DNA of 64,000 bases from Ceratothoa steindachneri (taxonomy: Eukaryota; Arthropoda; Malacostraca; Isopoda; Cymothoidae): positions 93,569,207 through 93,633,206 of the forward strand of contig OZ018333.1 in the NCBI GenBank assembly GCA_963969495.1, given 5' to 3'. Positions 37,361 through 50,669 of the stretch are shown here, piece after piece; the stretch's first letter is position 1, and every line of letters begins with the position of its first letter. Under the pieces are notes generated by a model. The model made no database searches and was not told where the DNA came from. It saw nothing but the letters and a program-made list of their open reading frames with translations. The translations under genes were made by a program, and so were the position numbers.

Positions 37361-40300
37361 AAATACTGGAAAATAACTCAACATGGTCTATGTTGGCAAT
37401 TCAAGTACTGGAAAAATAACTCAACATGGTCTTTGTGTGCAATCATATACTGAAAAAATAACTCAACATGGTCTTTGTTGGCAATTCAGGTACTGGAAAA
37501 ATAATTCAACATGGTCTTTGTTGGCAATTCAAGTACTGGAAAAATAACTCAACATCGTCTTTGTTGGACATCATATACTGGAAAAATAACTTAACATGGT
37601 CTTTGTTGGCAATTCAAGTACTGGAAAAATAACTCAACATGGTCTTTGTTGGCAATCATATACTGAAAAAATAACTCAACATGGTCTTTGTTAGCAATTC
37701 AAGTACTTGAAAAATAACTCAACATGGTCTTTGTTGGCAATTCATATACTGGAAAATAACTCAACATGGTCTTTGTTGGCAGTTCAAGTACTGGAAAATA
37801 ACTCAACATGGTCTTTGTTGGTAGTTCAAGTACTGGAAAAATAACTCAACATGGTCTTTGTTGGCAATTCAAGAACTGGAAAAAAAATTCAACATGGTCT
37901 TTGTTGGCAATTCAAGTACTGGAAAAATAACTCAACATGATCTTTGTTTGCAATCATATCCTGGAAAAATAACTCAGCATGGTCTTTGTTGGCAATTCAA
38001 GTACTGAAAAAATAACTCAGCATGGTCTTTGTTGGCAATTCAAGTACTGGAAAAATAACTCAACATGGTCTTTGTTGGCAATTCAAGTACTGGAAAAATA
38101 ACTCAACATGGTCTTTGTTGGCAATTCAAGTACTGGAAAAAAACCTCAACATGTCTTTGTTACCAATTCAAGTACTGGAAAAATAACTCAACATGGTCTT
38201 TGTTGGCCATCAATATACTGGAAAATAATTCAACATGGTCTTTGTTGGCAGTTCAAGTACTGAAAAAATAACTCAACATGTTCTTTGTTGGCCATTCATA
38301 TACTTTAAAATAACTCAACATGGTTTTTGTGGGCAATTCAAGTACTGGAAAAATAACTCAACATGGTCTATGTTGGCAATTCAAGTACTGGAACAATAAT
38401 TCAACATGGTCTTTGTTGGCAATTCAAGTACTAGAAAAATAACTCAACATCGTCTTTGTTGGACATCATATACTGGAAAAATAACTTAACATGGTCTTTG
38501 TTGGCAATTCAAGTACTGGAAAAATAACTCAACATGGTCTTTGTTGGCAATCATATACTGAAAAAATAACTCAACATGGTCTTTGTTGGCAATTCAAGTA
38601 CTGGAAAAATAAATCAACATGGTCTTTGTTGGCCATTCATATACTGGAAAATAACTCAACATGGTCTTTGTTGGCAGTTCGAGTACTGGAAAAATAACTC
38701 AACATGATCTTTGTTTGCAATCATATCCTGAAAAATAACTCAACATGGTCTTTGTTGGCAATTCAAGAACTGGAAAAATAATTCAACATGTTCTTTGTTG
38801 GCAATTCAAGTACTGGAAAAATAACTCAACATGATCTTTGTTTGCAATCATATCCTGAAAAATAACTCAACATGGTCTTTGTTGGCAATTCAAGTACTGG
38901 AAAAATAATTCAACATGGTCTTTATTGGCAATTAATATACTGGAAAATAACTCAACATGGTCTTTGTTGGAAATTCAAGTACTGGAAAAATAACTCGACA
39001 TGCTGTTTGTTGGACATCATATACTGGAAAAATAACTCAACATGGTCTTTGTTGGCAATCATATACTGCAAAATAACTCAACATGGTCTCTGTTGGCAAT
39101 TCAAATACTGGAAAATAACTCAACATGTTCTTTGTTGGCAATTCAAGTACTGGAAAAATAACTCAACATGGTCTTTGTTGGCAATTAAAGTACAAGAAAA
39201 ATAAATCAACATGGTCTTTGTTGGCCATTTATATACTGGAAAATAACTCAACATTGACTTTGTTGGCAGTTCAAGTACTGGTAAATGAACTCAACATGGT
39301 CTTTGTTGGCAATTCAAGAACTGGAAAAATAATCCAACATGTTCTATGTAGGCAATTCGAGTACTGGAAAAAAAACTCAACATGATCTTTGTTTGCAATC
39401 ATATCCTGGAAAAATAACTCAGCATGGTCTTTGTTGGCAATTCAAGTACTGGAAAATAACTCAACATGGTCTTTATTGGCAATTAATATACTGGAAAATA
39501 ACTCAACATGGTCTTTGTTGGCAGTTCAAGTACTGGAAAATAACTCAACATGGTCTTTGTTGGCAATTCAAGTACTGGAAAAATAACTCAATATGGTCTT
39601 TGTTGGCAATTCAAGTACTGGAAAAATAACTCAACATGGTCTTTGTTGGCAATTCAAGTACTGAAAAAACAACTCAACATGGTCTTTGTTGGCAATTCAA
39701 GTACTGGAAAAATAACTCAACATGGTCTTTGTTGGCAATTCAAGTACTGGAAAAATAACTCAACATAGTCTTTGTTGGCAATTCAAGTACTGGAAAAAAA
39801 CTCAACATGGTCTTTGTTGGCAATTCAAGTACTGGAAAAATAACTCAACATGGTCTTTGTTGGCCATCCATATACTTGAAAAATAACTCAAAATGGTCTT
39901 TGTTGGCCATTCATATACTGGAAAAAACCTCAACATGGTCTTTGTGAGCAGTCCAAATACTAGAAAATAACTCAACATGGTCTATGTTGGCAATTCAAGT
40001 ACTGGAAAAATAACTCAACATGGTCTTTGTGTTTAATCATATACTGAAAAAATAACTAAACATGGTCTTTGTTGGCAATTCAATTACTGTAAAAATAATT
40101 CAACATGGTCTTTGTTGTCAATTCAAGTACTGGAAAAATAACTCAACATGGTCTTTGTTGGACATCATATACTGGAAAAATAACTCAACATGGTCTTTGT
40201 TAGCAATTCAAGTACTGGAAAAATAACTCAACATGGTCTTTGTTGGCAATTCATATACTGGAAAATAACTTAACATTGTCTTTGTTGGTAGTTCAAGTAC

Positions 40301-42160
40301 TGGAAAAATAACTCAAAATGGTCTTTGTTGGCAATTCAAGAACTGGGAAAAAAATTCAACATGGTCTTTGTTGGCAATTCAAGTACTGGAAAAATAACTC
40401 AACATGATCTTTGTTTGCAATCATATCCTTGGAAAAATAACTCAGCATGGTCTTTGTTGGCAATTCAAGTACTGAAAAAATAACTCAACATGGTCTTTGT
40501 TGGCAATTCAAGTACTGGAAAAATAACTCAACATGGTCTTTGTTGGCAATTCAAGTACTGGAAAAATAACTCAACATGGTCTTTGTTGGCAATTCAAGTA
40601 CTGGAAAAAAACCTCAACATGTCTTTGTTGCCAATTCAAGTACTGGAAAAATAACTCAACATGGTCTTTGTTGGCCATTCATATACTGGAAAATGATTCA
40701 ACATGGTCTTTGTTGGAAGTTCAAGTACTGGAAAAATAACTCAACATGTTCTTTGTTGGCCATTCATATACTTTAAAATAACTCAACATGGTCTTTGTGG
40801 GCAATTCAAGTACTGGAAAAATAACTCAACATGGTCTTTGTTGGCAATTCAAGTACTGGAAATATAACTCAACATGGTCTTGGTTGGCAGTTCAAGTACT
40901 GGAAAATAACTCAACATGGTCTTTGTTGGCAATTTAAGTACTGGAAAAATAACTCAACATGGTCTTTGTTGGCAATTCAAGTACTGGAAAAATAACTCAA
41001 CATGGTCTTTGTTGTCAATTCAAGTACTGGAAAAATAACTCAACATGGTCTTTGTTGGCAATTCAAGTACTGGAAAAATAACTCAACATGGTCTTTGTTG
41101 GCAATTCAAGTACTGAAAAAACAACTCAACATGGTCTTTGTTGGCAATTCAAGTACTGGAAAAATAACTCAACATGGTCTTTGTTGGCAATTCAAGTACT
41201 GGAAAAATAACTCAACATAGTCTTTGTTGGCAATTCAAGTACTGGAAAAAACCTCAACATGGTCTTTGTTGGCAATTCAAGTACTGGAAAAATAACTCAA
41301 CATGGTCTTTGTTGGCCATTCATATACTGGAAAAATAACTCAACATGGTCTTTGTTAGCCATTCATATACTGGAAAAAAACTCAACATGGTCTTTGTTTG
41401 CAGTTCAAATACTGGAAAATAACTCAACATGGTCTTTGTTGGCAATTCAAGTACTGGAAAAATAACTCAACATGGTCTTTGTGTGCAATCATATACTGAA
41501 AAAATAACTCAACATGGTCTTTTTTGGCAATTCAAGTACTGGAAAAATAATTCAACATGGTATTTGTTGGCAATTCAAGTACTGGAACAATAACTCAACA
41601 TCGTCTTTGTTGGAAATCATATACTGGAAAAATAACTTAACATGGTCTTTGTTGGCAATTCAAGTACTGGAAAAATATCTCAACATGGTCTTTGTTGGCA
41701 ATCATATACTGAAAAAATAACTCAAAATGGTCTTTGTTAGCAATTCAAGTACTGGAAAAATAACTCAACATGGTCTTTGTTGGCAATTCATATACTGGAG
41801 AAAAACTCAACATGGTCTTTGTTGGCAGTTCAAGTACTGGAAAATAACTCAACATGGTCTTTGTTGGTAGTTCAAGTACTGGAAAAATAACTCAACATGG
41901 TCTTTGTTGGCAATTCAAGAACTGGAAAAAAAATTCAACATGGTCTTTGTTGGCAATTCAAGTACTGGAAAAAAAACTCAACATGATCTTTGTTTGCAAT
42001 CATATCCTGGAAAAATAACTCAGCATGGTCTTTGTTGGCAATTCAAGTACTGAAAAAATAACTCAACATGGTCTTTGTGTGCAATCATATACTGAAAAAA
42101 TAACTCAACGTGGTCTTTGTTGGCAATTCAAGTACTGGAAAAATAATTCAACATGGTATT
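37360..42160 (+). repeat. ~4.8-kb copy of 27,010-31,780
   Basis: Offset is 10,343 bp up to about 28,360/38,700 and 10,384-10,385 bp afterwards. The change is one extra GATCTTTGTTTGCAATCAT monomer at about 38,700-38,741, so that subtype appears at both ~38,705 and ~38,830 here but only once in the source block. Confidence 0.8.
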
Positions 42161-42579
42161 TGTTAGGCAATTCAAGTACTGGAACAATAACTCAACATCG
42201 TCTTTGTTGGACATCATATACTGGAAAAATAACTTAACATGGTGTTTGTTGGCAATTCAAATACTGGAAAAATATCTCAACATGGTCTTTGTTGGCAATC
42301 ATATACTGAAAAAATAACTCAAAATGGTCTTTGTTAGCAATTCAAGTACTGGAAAAATAACTCAACATGGTCTTTGTTGGCAATTCATATACTGGAAAAT
42401 AACTCAACATGGTCTTTTTTGGCAGTTCAAGTACTGGAAAATAACTCAACATGTTCTTTGTTGGCAATTCAAGTACTGGAAAAATAACTCAACATGGTCT
42501 TTGTTGGCAATTAAAGTACTAGAAAAATAAATCAACATGGTCTTTGTTGGCCATCAATATACTGGAAAATAACTCAACA

Positions 42580-44220
42580 TTGACTTTGTTGGCAGTTCAA
42601 GTACTGGTAAATGAACTCAACATGGTCTTTGTTGGCAATTCAAGAACTGGAAAAATAATCCAACATGTTCTATGTAGGCAATTCGAGTACTGGAAAAAAA
42701 ACTCAACATGATCTTTGTTTGCAATCATATCCTGGAAAAATAACTCAGCATGGTCTTTGTTGGCAATTCAAGTACTGGAAAATAACTCAACATGGTCTTT
42801 ATTGGCAATTAATATACTGGAAAATAACTCAACATGGTCTTTGTTGGCAGTTCAAGTACTGGAAAATAACTCAACATGGTCTTTGTTGGCAATTCAAGTA
42901 CTGGAAAAATAACTCAACATGGTCTTTGTTGGCAATTCAAGTACTGGAAAAATAACTCAAGATGGTCTTTGTTGGCAATTCAAGTACTGAAAAAACAACT
43001 CAACATGGTCTTTGTTGGCAATTCAAGTACTGGAAAAATAACTCAACATGGTCTTTGTTGGCAATTCAAGTACTGGAAAAATAACTCAACATAGTCTTTG
43101 TTGGCAATTCAAGTACTTGAAAAAAACTCAACATGGTCTTTGTTGGCAATTCAAGTACTGGAAAAATAACTCAACATGGTCTTTGTTGGCCATCCATATA
43201 CTGGAAAAATAACTCAAAATGGTCTTTGTTGGCCATTCATATACTGGAAAAAAACTCAACATGGTCTTTGTGAGCAGTCCAAATAGTAGAAAATAACTCA
43301 ACATGGTCTATGTTGGCAATTCAAGTACTGGAAAAATAACTCAACATGGTCTTTGTGTTTAATCATATACTGAAAAAATAACTCAACATGGTCTTTGTTG
43401 GCAATTCAATTACTGTAAAAATAATTCAACATGGTCTTTGTTGGCAATTCAAGTACTGGAAAAATAACTCAACATGGTCTTTGTTGGACATCATATACTG
43501 GAAAAATAACTCAACATGGTCTTTGTTAGCAATTCAAGTACTGGAAAAATAACTCAACATGGTCTTTGTTGGCAATTCATATACTGGAAAATAACTTAAC
43601 ATGGTCTTTGTTGGAAGTTCAAGTACTGGAAAAATAACTCAACATGGTCTTTGTTGGCAATTCAAGAACTGGAAAAAAAATTCAACATGGTCTTTGTTGG
43701 CAATTCAAGTACTGGAAAAATAACTCAACATGATCTTTGTTTGCAATCATATCCTGGAAAAATAACTCAGCATGGTCTTTGTTGGCAATTCAAGTACTGA
43801 AAAAATAACTCAACATGGTCTTTGTTGGCAATTCAAGTACTGGAAAAATAACTCAACATGGTCTTTGTTGGCAATTCAAGTACTGGAAAAATAACTCAAC
43901 ATGGTCTTTGTTGGCAATTCAAGTACTGGAAAAAAACCTCAACATGTCTTTGTTGCCAATTCAAGTACTGGAAAAATAACTCAACATGGTCTTTGTTGGC
44001 AGTTCATATACTGGAAAATGATTCAACATGGTCTTTGTTGGAAGTTCAAGTACTGGAAAAATAACTCAACATGTTCTTTGTTGGCCATTCATATACTTTA
44101 AAATAACTCAACATGGTCTTTGTGGGCAATTCAAGTACTGGAAAAATAACTCAACATGGTCTTTGTTGGCAATTCAAGTACTGGAAATATAACTCAACAT
44201 GGTCTTGGTTGGCAGTTCAA
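42580..44220 (+). repeat. ~1.65-kb copy of 39,250-40,900
   Basis: Offset 3,325-3,326 bp. Private changes include AACTCAAGATGGTC at ~42,955, ACTTGAAAAAAACTC at ~43,115 and GTTGGCAGTTCATATACTGG at ~43,995. Confidence 0.7.
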
Positions 44221-44239
44221 GTACTGGAAAATAACTCAA

Positions 44240-47200
44240 CATGGTCTTTATTGGCAATTAATATACTGGAAAATAACTCAACATGGTCTTTGTTGGAAAT
44301 TCAAGTACTGGAAAAATAACTCAACATGCTGTTTGTTGGACATCATATACTGGAAAAATAACTCAACATGGTCTTTGTTGGCAATTTAAGGACTGGAAAA
44401 AAACTCAACATGGTCTTTGTTGGCAATTCAAGTACTGGGAAATAACTCAACATGGTCTTTGTTGGCAATTCAACTACTGGAAAAATAACTAAACATGGTC
44501 TTTGTTGGCCATTCGTTTCCTGGGAAAATCTCAACATGGTCTTTGTTGGCAGTTCAAGTACTGAAAAAATAACTCAACATGGTCTTTGTTGGCAATTCAA
44601 GAACTGGAAAAATAATTCAACATGTTCTTGTTGGAAATTCAAGTACTGTAAAAATAACTCAACATGGTCTTTGTTGGCCATTCCTATACTGGAAAATAAC
44701 TCAACATGGTCTTTGTTGGAGGTTCAAATACTGGAAAATACCTCAACATGGTCTTTGTTGGCAATTCAAGTACTGTAAAAATAACTCAACATGGTCTTTG
44801 TTGGCAATCATATACTGGAAAATAACTCAACATGGTCTTTGTTGGCAGTTCAAATACTGGAAAATAACTCAACATGGTCTTTGTTGGCAATTCAAGTACT
44901 GGAAAAATAACTCAACATGGTCTTTGTTGGCAATTCAAGTACTAGAAAAATAACTCAACATAGTCTTTGTTGGCCATTTATATACTGGAAAATAACTCAA
45001 CATTGTCTTTGTTGGCAGTTCAAGTACTGGTAAAATAACTCAACATGGTCTTTGTTGGCAATTGAAGACCTGGAAAAATAATCCAACATGGTCTTTGTTG
45101 GCAATTCAAGTACTAGAAAAATAACTCAACATAGTCTTTGTTGGCAATTCAAGTACTGGAAAAAACCTCAACATGGTCTTTGTTGGCAATTCAAGTACTG
45201 GAAAAATAACTCAACATGGTCTTTGTTGGCCATTCATATACTGGAAAAATAACTCAACATGGTCTTTGTTGGCCATTCATATACTGGAAAAAACCTCAAC
45301 ATGGTCTTTGTTGGCAGTTCATATACTGGAAAATAACTCAACATTGTCTATGTTGGCAATTCAAGTACTGGAAAAATAACTCAACATGGTCTTGGTGTGC
45401 AATCATATACTGAAAAAATAACTCAACATGGTCTTTGTTGGCAATTCAAGTACTGGAAAAATAATTCAACATGGTCTTTGTTGGCAATTCAATTACTGGA
45501 AAAATAACTCAACATCGTCTTTGTTGGACATCATATACTGGAAAAATAACTTAACATGGTCTTTGTTGGCAATTCAAGTACTGTAAAAATAACTCAACAT
45601 GGTCTTTGTTGGCAATCATATACTGAAAAAATAACTCAACATGGTCTTTGTTAGCAATTCAAGTACTTGAAAAATAACTCAACATGGTCTTTGTTGGCAA
45701 TTCATATCCTGGAAAATAACTCAACATGGTCTTTGTTGGCAGTTCAAGTACTGGAAAATAACTCAACATGGTCTTTGTTGGTAGTTCAAGTACTAGAAAA
45801 ATAACTCAACATGGTCTTTGTTGGCAATTCAAGAACTGGAAAAAAAATTCAACATGGTCTTTGTTGGCAATTCAAGTACTGGAAAAATAACTCAACATGA
45901 TCTTTGTTTGCAATCATATCCTGGAAAAATAACTCAGCATGGTCTTTGTTGGCAATTCAAGTACTGAAAAAATAACTCAGCATGGTCTTTGTTGGCAATT
46001 CAAGTACTGGAAAAATAACTCAACATGGTCTTTGTTGGCAATTCAAGTACTGGAAAAATAACTCAACATGGTCTTTGTTGGCAATTCAAGTACTGGAAAA
46101 AAACCTCAACATGTCTTTGTTGGCAATTCAAGTACTGGAAAAATAACTCAACATGGTCTTTGTTGGCCATCAATATACTGGAAAATAATTCAACATGGTC
46201 TTTGTTGGCAGTTCAAGTACTGAAAAAAAAACTTAACATGTTTTTTGTTGGCCATTCATATACTTTAAAATAACTCACCCTGGTCTTTGTGGGCAATTTA
46301 AGTACTGGAAAAATAACTCAACATGGTCTATGTTGGCAATTCAAGTACTGGAAAAATAATTCAACATGGTCTTTGTTGGCAATTCAAGTACTAGAAAAAT
46401 AACTCAACATCGTCTTTGTTGGACATCATATACTGGAAAAATAACTTAACATGGTCATTGTTGGCAATTCAAGTACTAGAAAAATAACTCAACATGGTCT
46501 TTGTTGGCAATCATATACTGAAAAAATAACTCCACATGGTCTCTGTTGGCAATTCAAGTACTGGAAAAATAAATCAACATGGTCTTTGTTGGCCATTCAT
46601 ATACTGGAAAATAACTCAAGATTGGCTTTGTTGGCAGTTCGAGTACTGGAAAAATAACTCAACATGGTCTTTGTTAGCAATTCAAGAAATGGAAAAATAA
46701 TTCAATATGTTCTTTGTTTGCAATACAAGTACTAGAAAAATAACTCAGCATGGTTTTTGTTGGCAATTCAAGTACTGGAAAAATAACTCAAGATGGTCTT
46801 TGTTGGCAATTCAACTACTGAAAAATAACTCAACATCGTCTTTGTTGGAAATCATATACTGGAAAAATAACTTAACATGGTCTTTGTTGGCAATTCAAGT
46901 ACTGGAAAAATAACTCAACATGGTCTTTGTTGGCAATCATATACTGAAAAAATAACTCAATATGGTCTTTGTTGCCAATTCAAGTACTGGAAAAATAACT
47001 CAACATGGTCTTTGTTGGCTATTCATATACTGGAAAATGATTCAACATGGTCTTTGTTGGAAGTTCAAGTACTGGAAAAATAACTCAACATGTTCTTTGT
47101 TGGCCATTCATATACTTTAAAATAACTCAACATGGTCTTTGTGGGCAATTCAAGTACTGGAAAAATAACTCAACATGGTCTTTGTTGGCAATTCAAGTAC

Positions 47201-50200
47201 TGGAAATATAACTCAACATGGTCTTGGTTGGCAGTTCAAGTACTGGAAAATAACTCAACATGGTCTTTGTTGGCAATTTAAGTACTGGAAAAATAACTCA
47301 ACATGGTCTTTGTTGGCAATTCAAGTACTGGAAAAATAACTCAACATGGTCTTTGTTGTCAATTCAAGTACTGGAAAAATAACTCAACATGGTCTTTGTT
47401 GGCAATTCAAGTACTGGAAAAATAACTCAACATGGTCTTTGTTGGCAATTCAAGTACTGAAAAAACAACTCAACATGGTCTTTGTTGGCAATTCAAGTAC
47501 TGGAAAAATAACTCAACATGGTCTTTGCTGGCAATTCAAGTACTGGAAAAATAACTCAACATAGTCTTTGTTGGCAATTCAAGTACTGGAAAAAACCTCA
47601 ACATGGTCTTTGTTGGCAATTCAAGTACTGGAAAAATAACTCAACATGGTCTTTGTTGGCCATTCATATACTGGAAAAATAACTCAACATGGTCTTTGTT
47701 AGCCATTCATATACTGGAAAAAACCTCAACATGGTCTTTGTTTGCAGTTCAAATACTGGAAAATAACTCAACATGGTCTATGTTGGCAATTCAAGTACTG
47801 GAAAAATAACTCAACATGGTCTTTGTGTGCAATCATATACTGAAAAAATAACTCAACATGGTCTTTTTTGGCAATTCAAGTACTGGAAAAATAATTCAAC
47901 ATGGTATTTGTTGGCAATTCAAGTACTGGAACAATAACTCAACATCGTCTTTGTTGGAAATCATATACTGGAAAAATAACTTAACATGGTCTTTGTTGGC
48001 AATTCAAGTACTGGAAAAATATCTCAACATGGTCTTTGTTGGCAATCATATACTGAAAAAATAACTCAAAATGGTCTTTGTTAGCAATTCAAGTACTGGA
48101 AAAATAACTCAACATGGTCTTTGTTGGCAATTCATATACTGGAAAAAAACTCAACATGGTCTTTGTTGGCAGTTCAAGTACTGGAAAATAACTCAACATG
48201 GTCTTTGTTGGTAGTTCAAGTACTGGAAAAATAACTCAACATGGTCTTTGTTGGCAATTCAAGAACTGGAAAAAAAATTCAACATGGTCTTTGTTGGCAA
48301 TTCAAGTACTGGAAAAAAAACTCAACATGATCTTTGTTTGCAATCATATCCTGGAAAAATAACTCAGCATGGTCTTTGTTGGCAATTCAAGTACTGAAAA
48401 AATAACTCAACATGGTCTTTGTGTGCAATCATATACTGAAAAAATAACTCAACATGGTCTTTGTTGGCAATTCAAGTACTGGAAAAATAATTCAACATGG
48501 TATTTGTTGGCAATTCAAGTACTGGAACAATAACTCAACATCGTCTTTGTTGGACATCATATACTGGAAAAATAACTTAACATGGTGTTTGTTGGCAATT
48601 CAAGTACTGGAAAAATATCTCAACATGGTCTTTGTTGGCAATCATATACTGAAAAAATAACTCAAAATGGTCTTTGTTAGCAATTCAAGTACTGGAAAAA
48701 TAACTCAACATGGTCTTTGTTGGCAATTCATATACTGGAAAATAACTTAACATGGTCTTTTTTGGCAGTTCAAGTACTGGAAAATAACTCAACATGTTCT
48801 TTGTTGGCAATTCAAGTACTGGAAAAATAACTCAACATGGTCTTTGTTGGCAATTAAAGTACTAGAAAAATAAATCAACATGGTCTTTGTTGGCCATTTA
48901 TATACTGGAAAATAACTCAACATTGACTTTGTTGGCAGTTCAAGTACTGGTAAATGAACTCAACATGGTCTTTGTTGGCAATTCAAGAACTGGAAAAATA
49001 ATCCAACATGTTCTATGTAGGCAATTCGAGTACTGGAAAAAAAACTCAACATGATCTTTGTTTGCAATCATATCCTGGAAAAATAACTCAGCATGGTCTT
49101 TGTTGGCAATTCAAGTACTGGAAAATAACTCAACATGGTCTTTATTGGGAATTAATATACTGGAAAATAACTCAACATGGTCTTTGTTGGCAATTCAAGT
49201 ACTGGAAAAATAACTCAACATGGTCTTTGTTGGCCATCCATATACTGGAAAAATAACTCAAAATGGTCTTTGTTGGCCATTCATATACTGGAAAAAAACT
49301 CAACATGGTCTTTGTGAGCAGTCCAAATAGTAGAAAATAACTCAACATGGTCTATGTTGGCAATTTAAGGACTGGAAAAAAACTCAACATGGTCTTTGTT
49401 GGCAATTCAAGTACTGGGAAATAACTCAACATGGTCTTTGTTGGCAATTCAACTACTGGAAAAATAACTAAACATGGTCTTTGTTGGCCATTCGTTTCCT
49501 GGGAAAATCTCAACATGGTCTTTGTTGGCAGTTCAAGTACTGAAAAAATAACTCAACATGGTCTTTGTTGGCAATTCAAGAACTGGAAAAATAATTCAAC
49601 ATGTTCTTGTTGGAAATTCAAGTACTGTAAAAATAACTCAACATGGTCTTTTTTGGCCATTCCTATACTGGAAAATAACTCAACATGGTCTTTGTTGGAG
49701 GTTCAAATACTGGAAAATACCTCAACATGGTCTTTGTTGGCAATTCAAGTACTGTAAAAATAACTCAACATGGTCTTTGTTGGCAATCATATACTGGAAA
49801 ATAACTCAACATGGTCTTTGTTGGCAGTTCAAATACTGGAAAATAACTCAACATGGTCTTTGTTGGCAATTCAAGTACTGGAAAAATAACTCAACATGGT
49901 CTTTGTTGGCAATTCAAGTACTAGAAAAATAACTCAACATAGTCTTTGTTGGCCATTTATATACTGGAAAATAACTCAACATTGTCTTTGTTGGCAGTTC
50001 AAGTACTGGTAAAATAACTCAACATGGTCTTTGTTGGCAATTGAAGACCTGGAAAAATAATCCAACATGGTCTTTGTTGGCAATTCAAGTACTAGAAAAA
50101 TAACTCAACATAGTCTTTGTTGGCAATTCAAGTACTGGAAAAAACCTCAACATGGTCTTTGTTGGCAATTCAAGTACTGGAAAAATAACTCAACATGATC

Positions 50201-50300
50201 TTTGTTTGCAATCATATCCTGGAAAAATAACTCAGCATGGTCTTTGTTGGCAATTCAAGTACTGAAAAAATAACTCAGCATGGTCTTTGTTGGCAATTCA
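44240..50300 (+). repeat. Higher-order repeat block HOR-D, copy 1 (~6.06 kb)
   Basis: Recurs at 56,290-62,390. The offset is 12,048-12,049 bp up to ~45,950 and 12,092 bp from about 46,025, the difference being one extra canonical monomer in the later copy. Its right part (from 48,270) is itself the block first seen at 35,160. The copies share rare changes such as GTCTTGGTGTGC (~45,390), AACTTAACATGTTTTTTG (~46,230) and AACTCACCCTGGTC (~46,272). Confidence 0.88.
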
Positions 50301-50669
50301 AGTACTTGAAAAATAACTCAACATGGTCTTTGTTGGCAATTCATATCCTGGAAAATAACTCAACATGGTCTTTGTTGGCAGTTCAAGTACTGGAAAATAA
50401 CTCAACATGGTCTTTGTTGGTAGTTCAAGTACTAGAAAAATAACTCAACATGGTCTTTGTTGGCAATTCAAGAACTGGAAAAAAAATTCAACATGGTCTT
50501 TGTTGGCAATTCAAGTACTGGAAAAATAACTCAACATGATCTTTGTTTGCAATCATATCCTGGAAAAATAACTCAGCATGGTCTTTGTTGGCAATTCAAG
50601 TACTGAAAAAATAACTCAGCATGGTCTTTGTTGGCAATTCAAGTACTGGAAAAATAACTCAACATGGTC

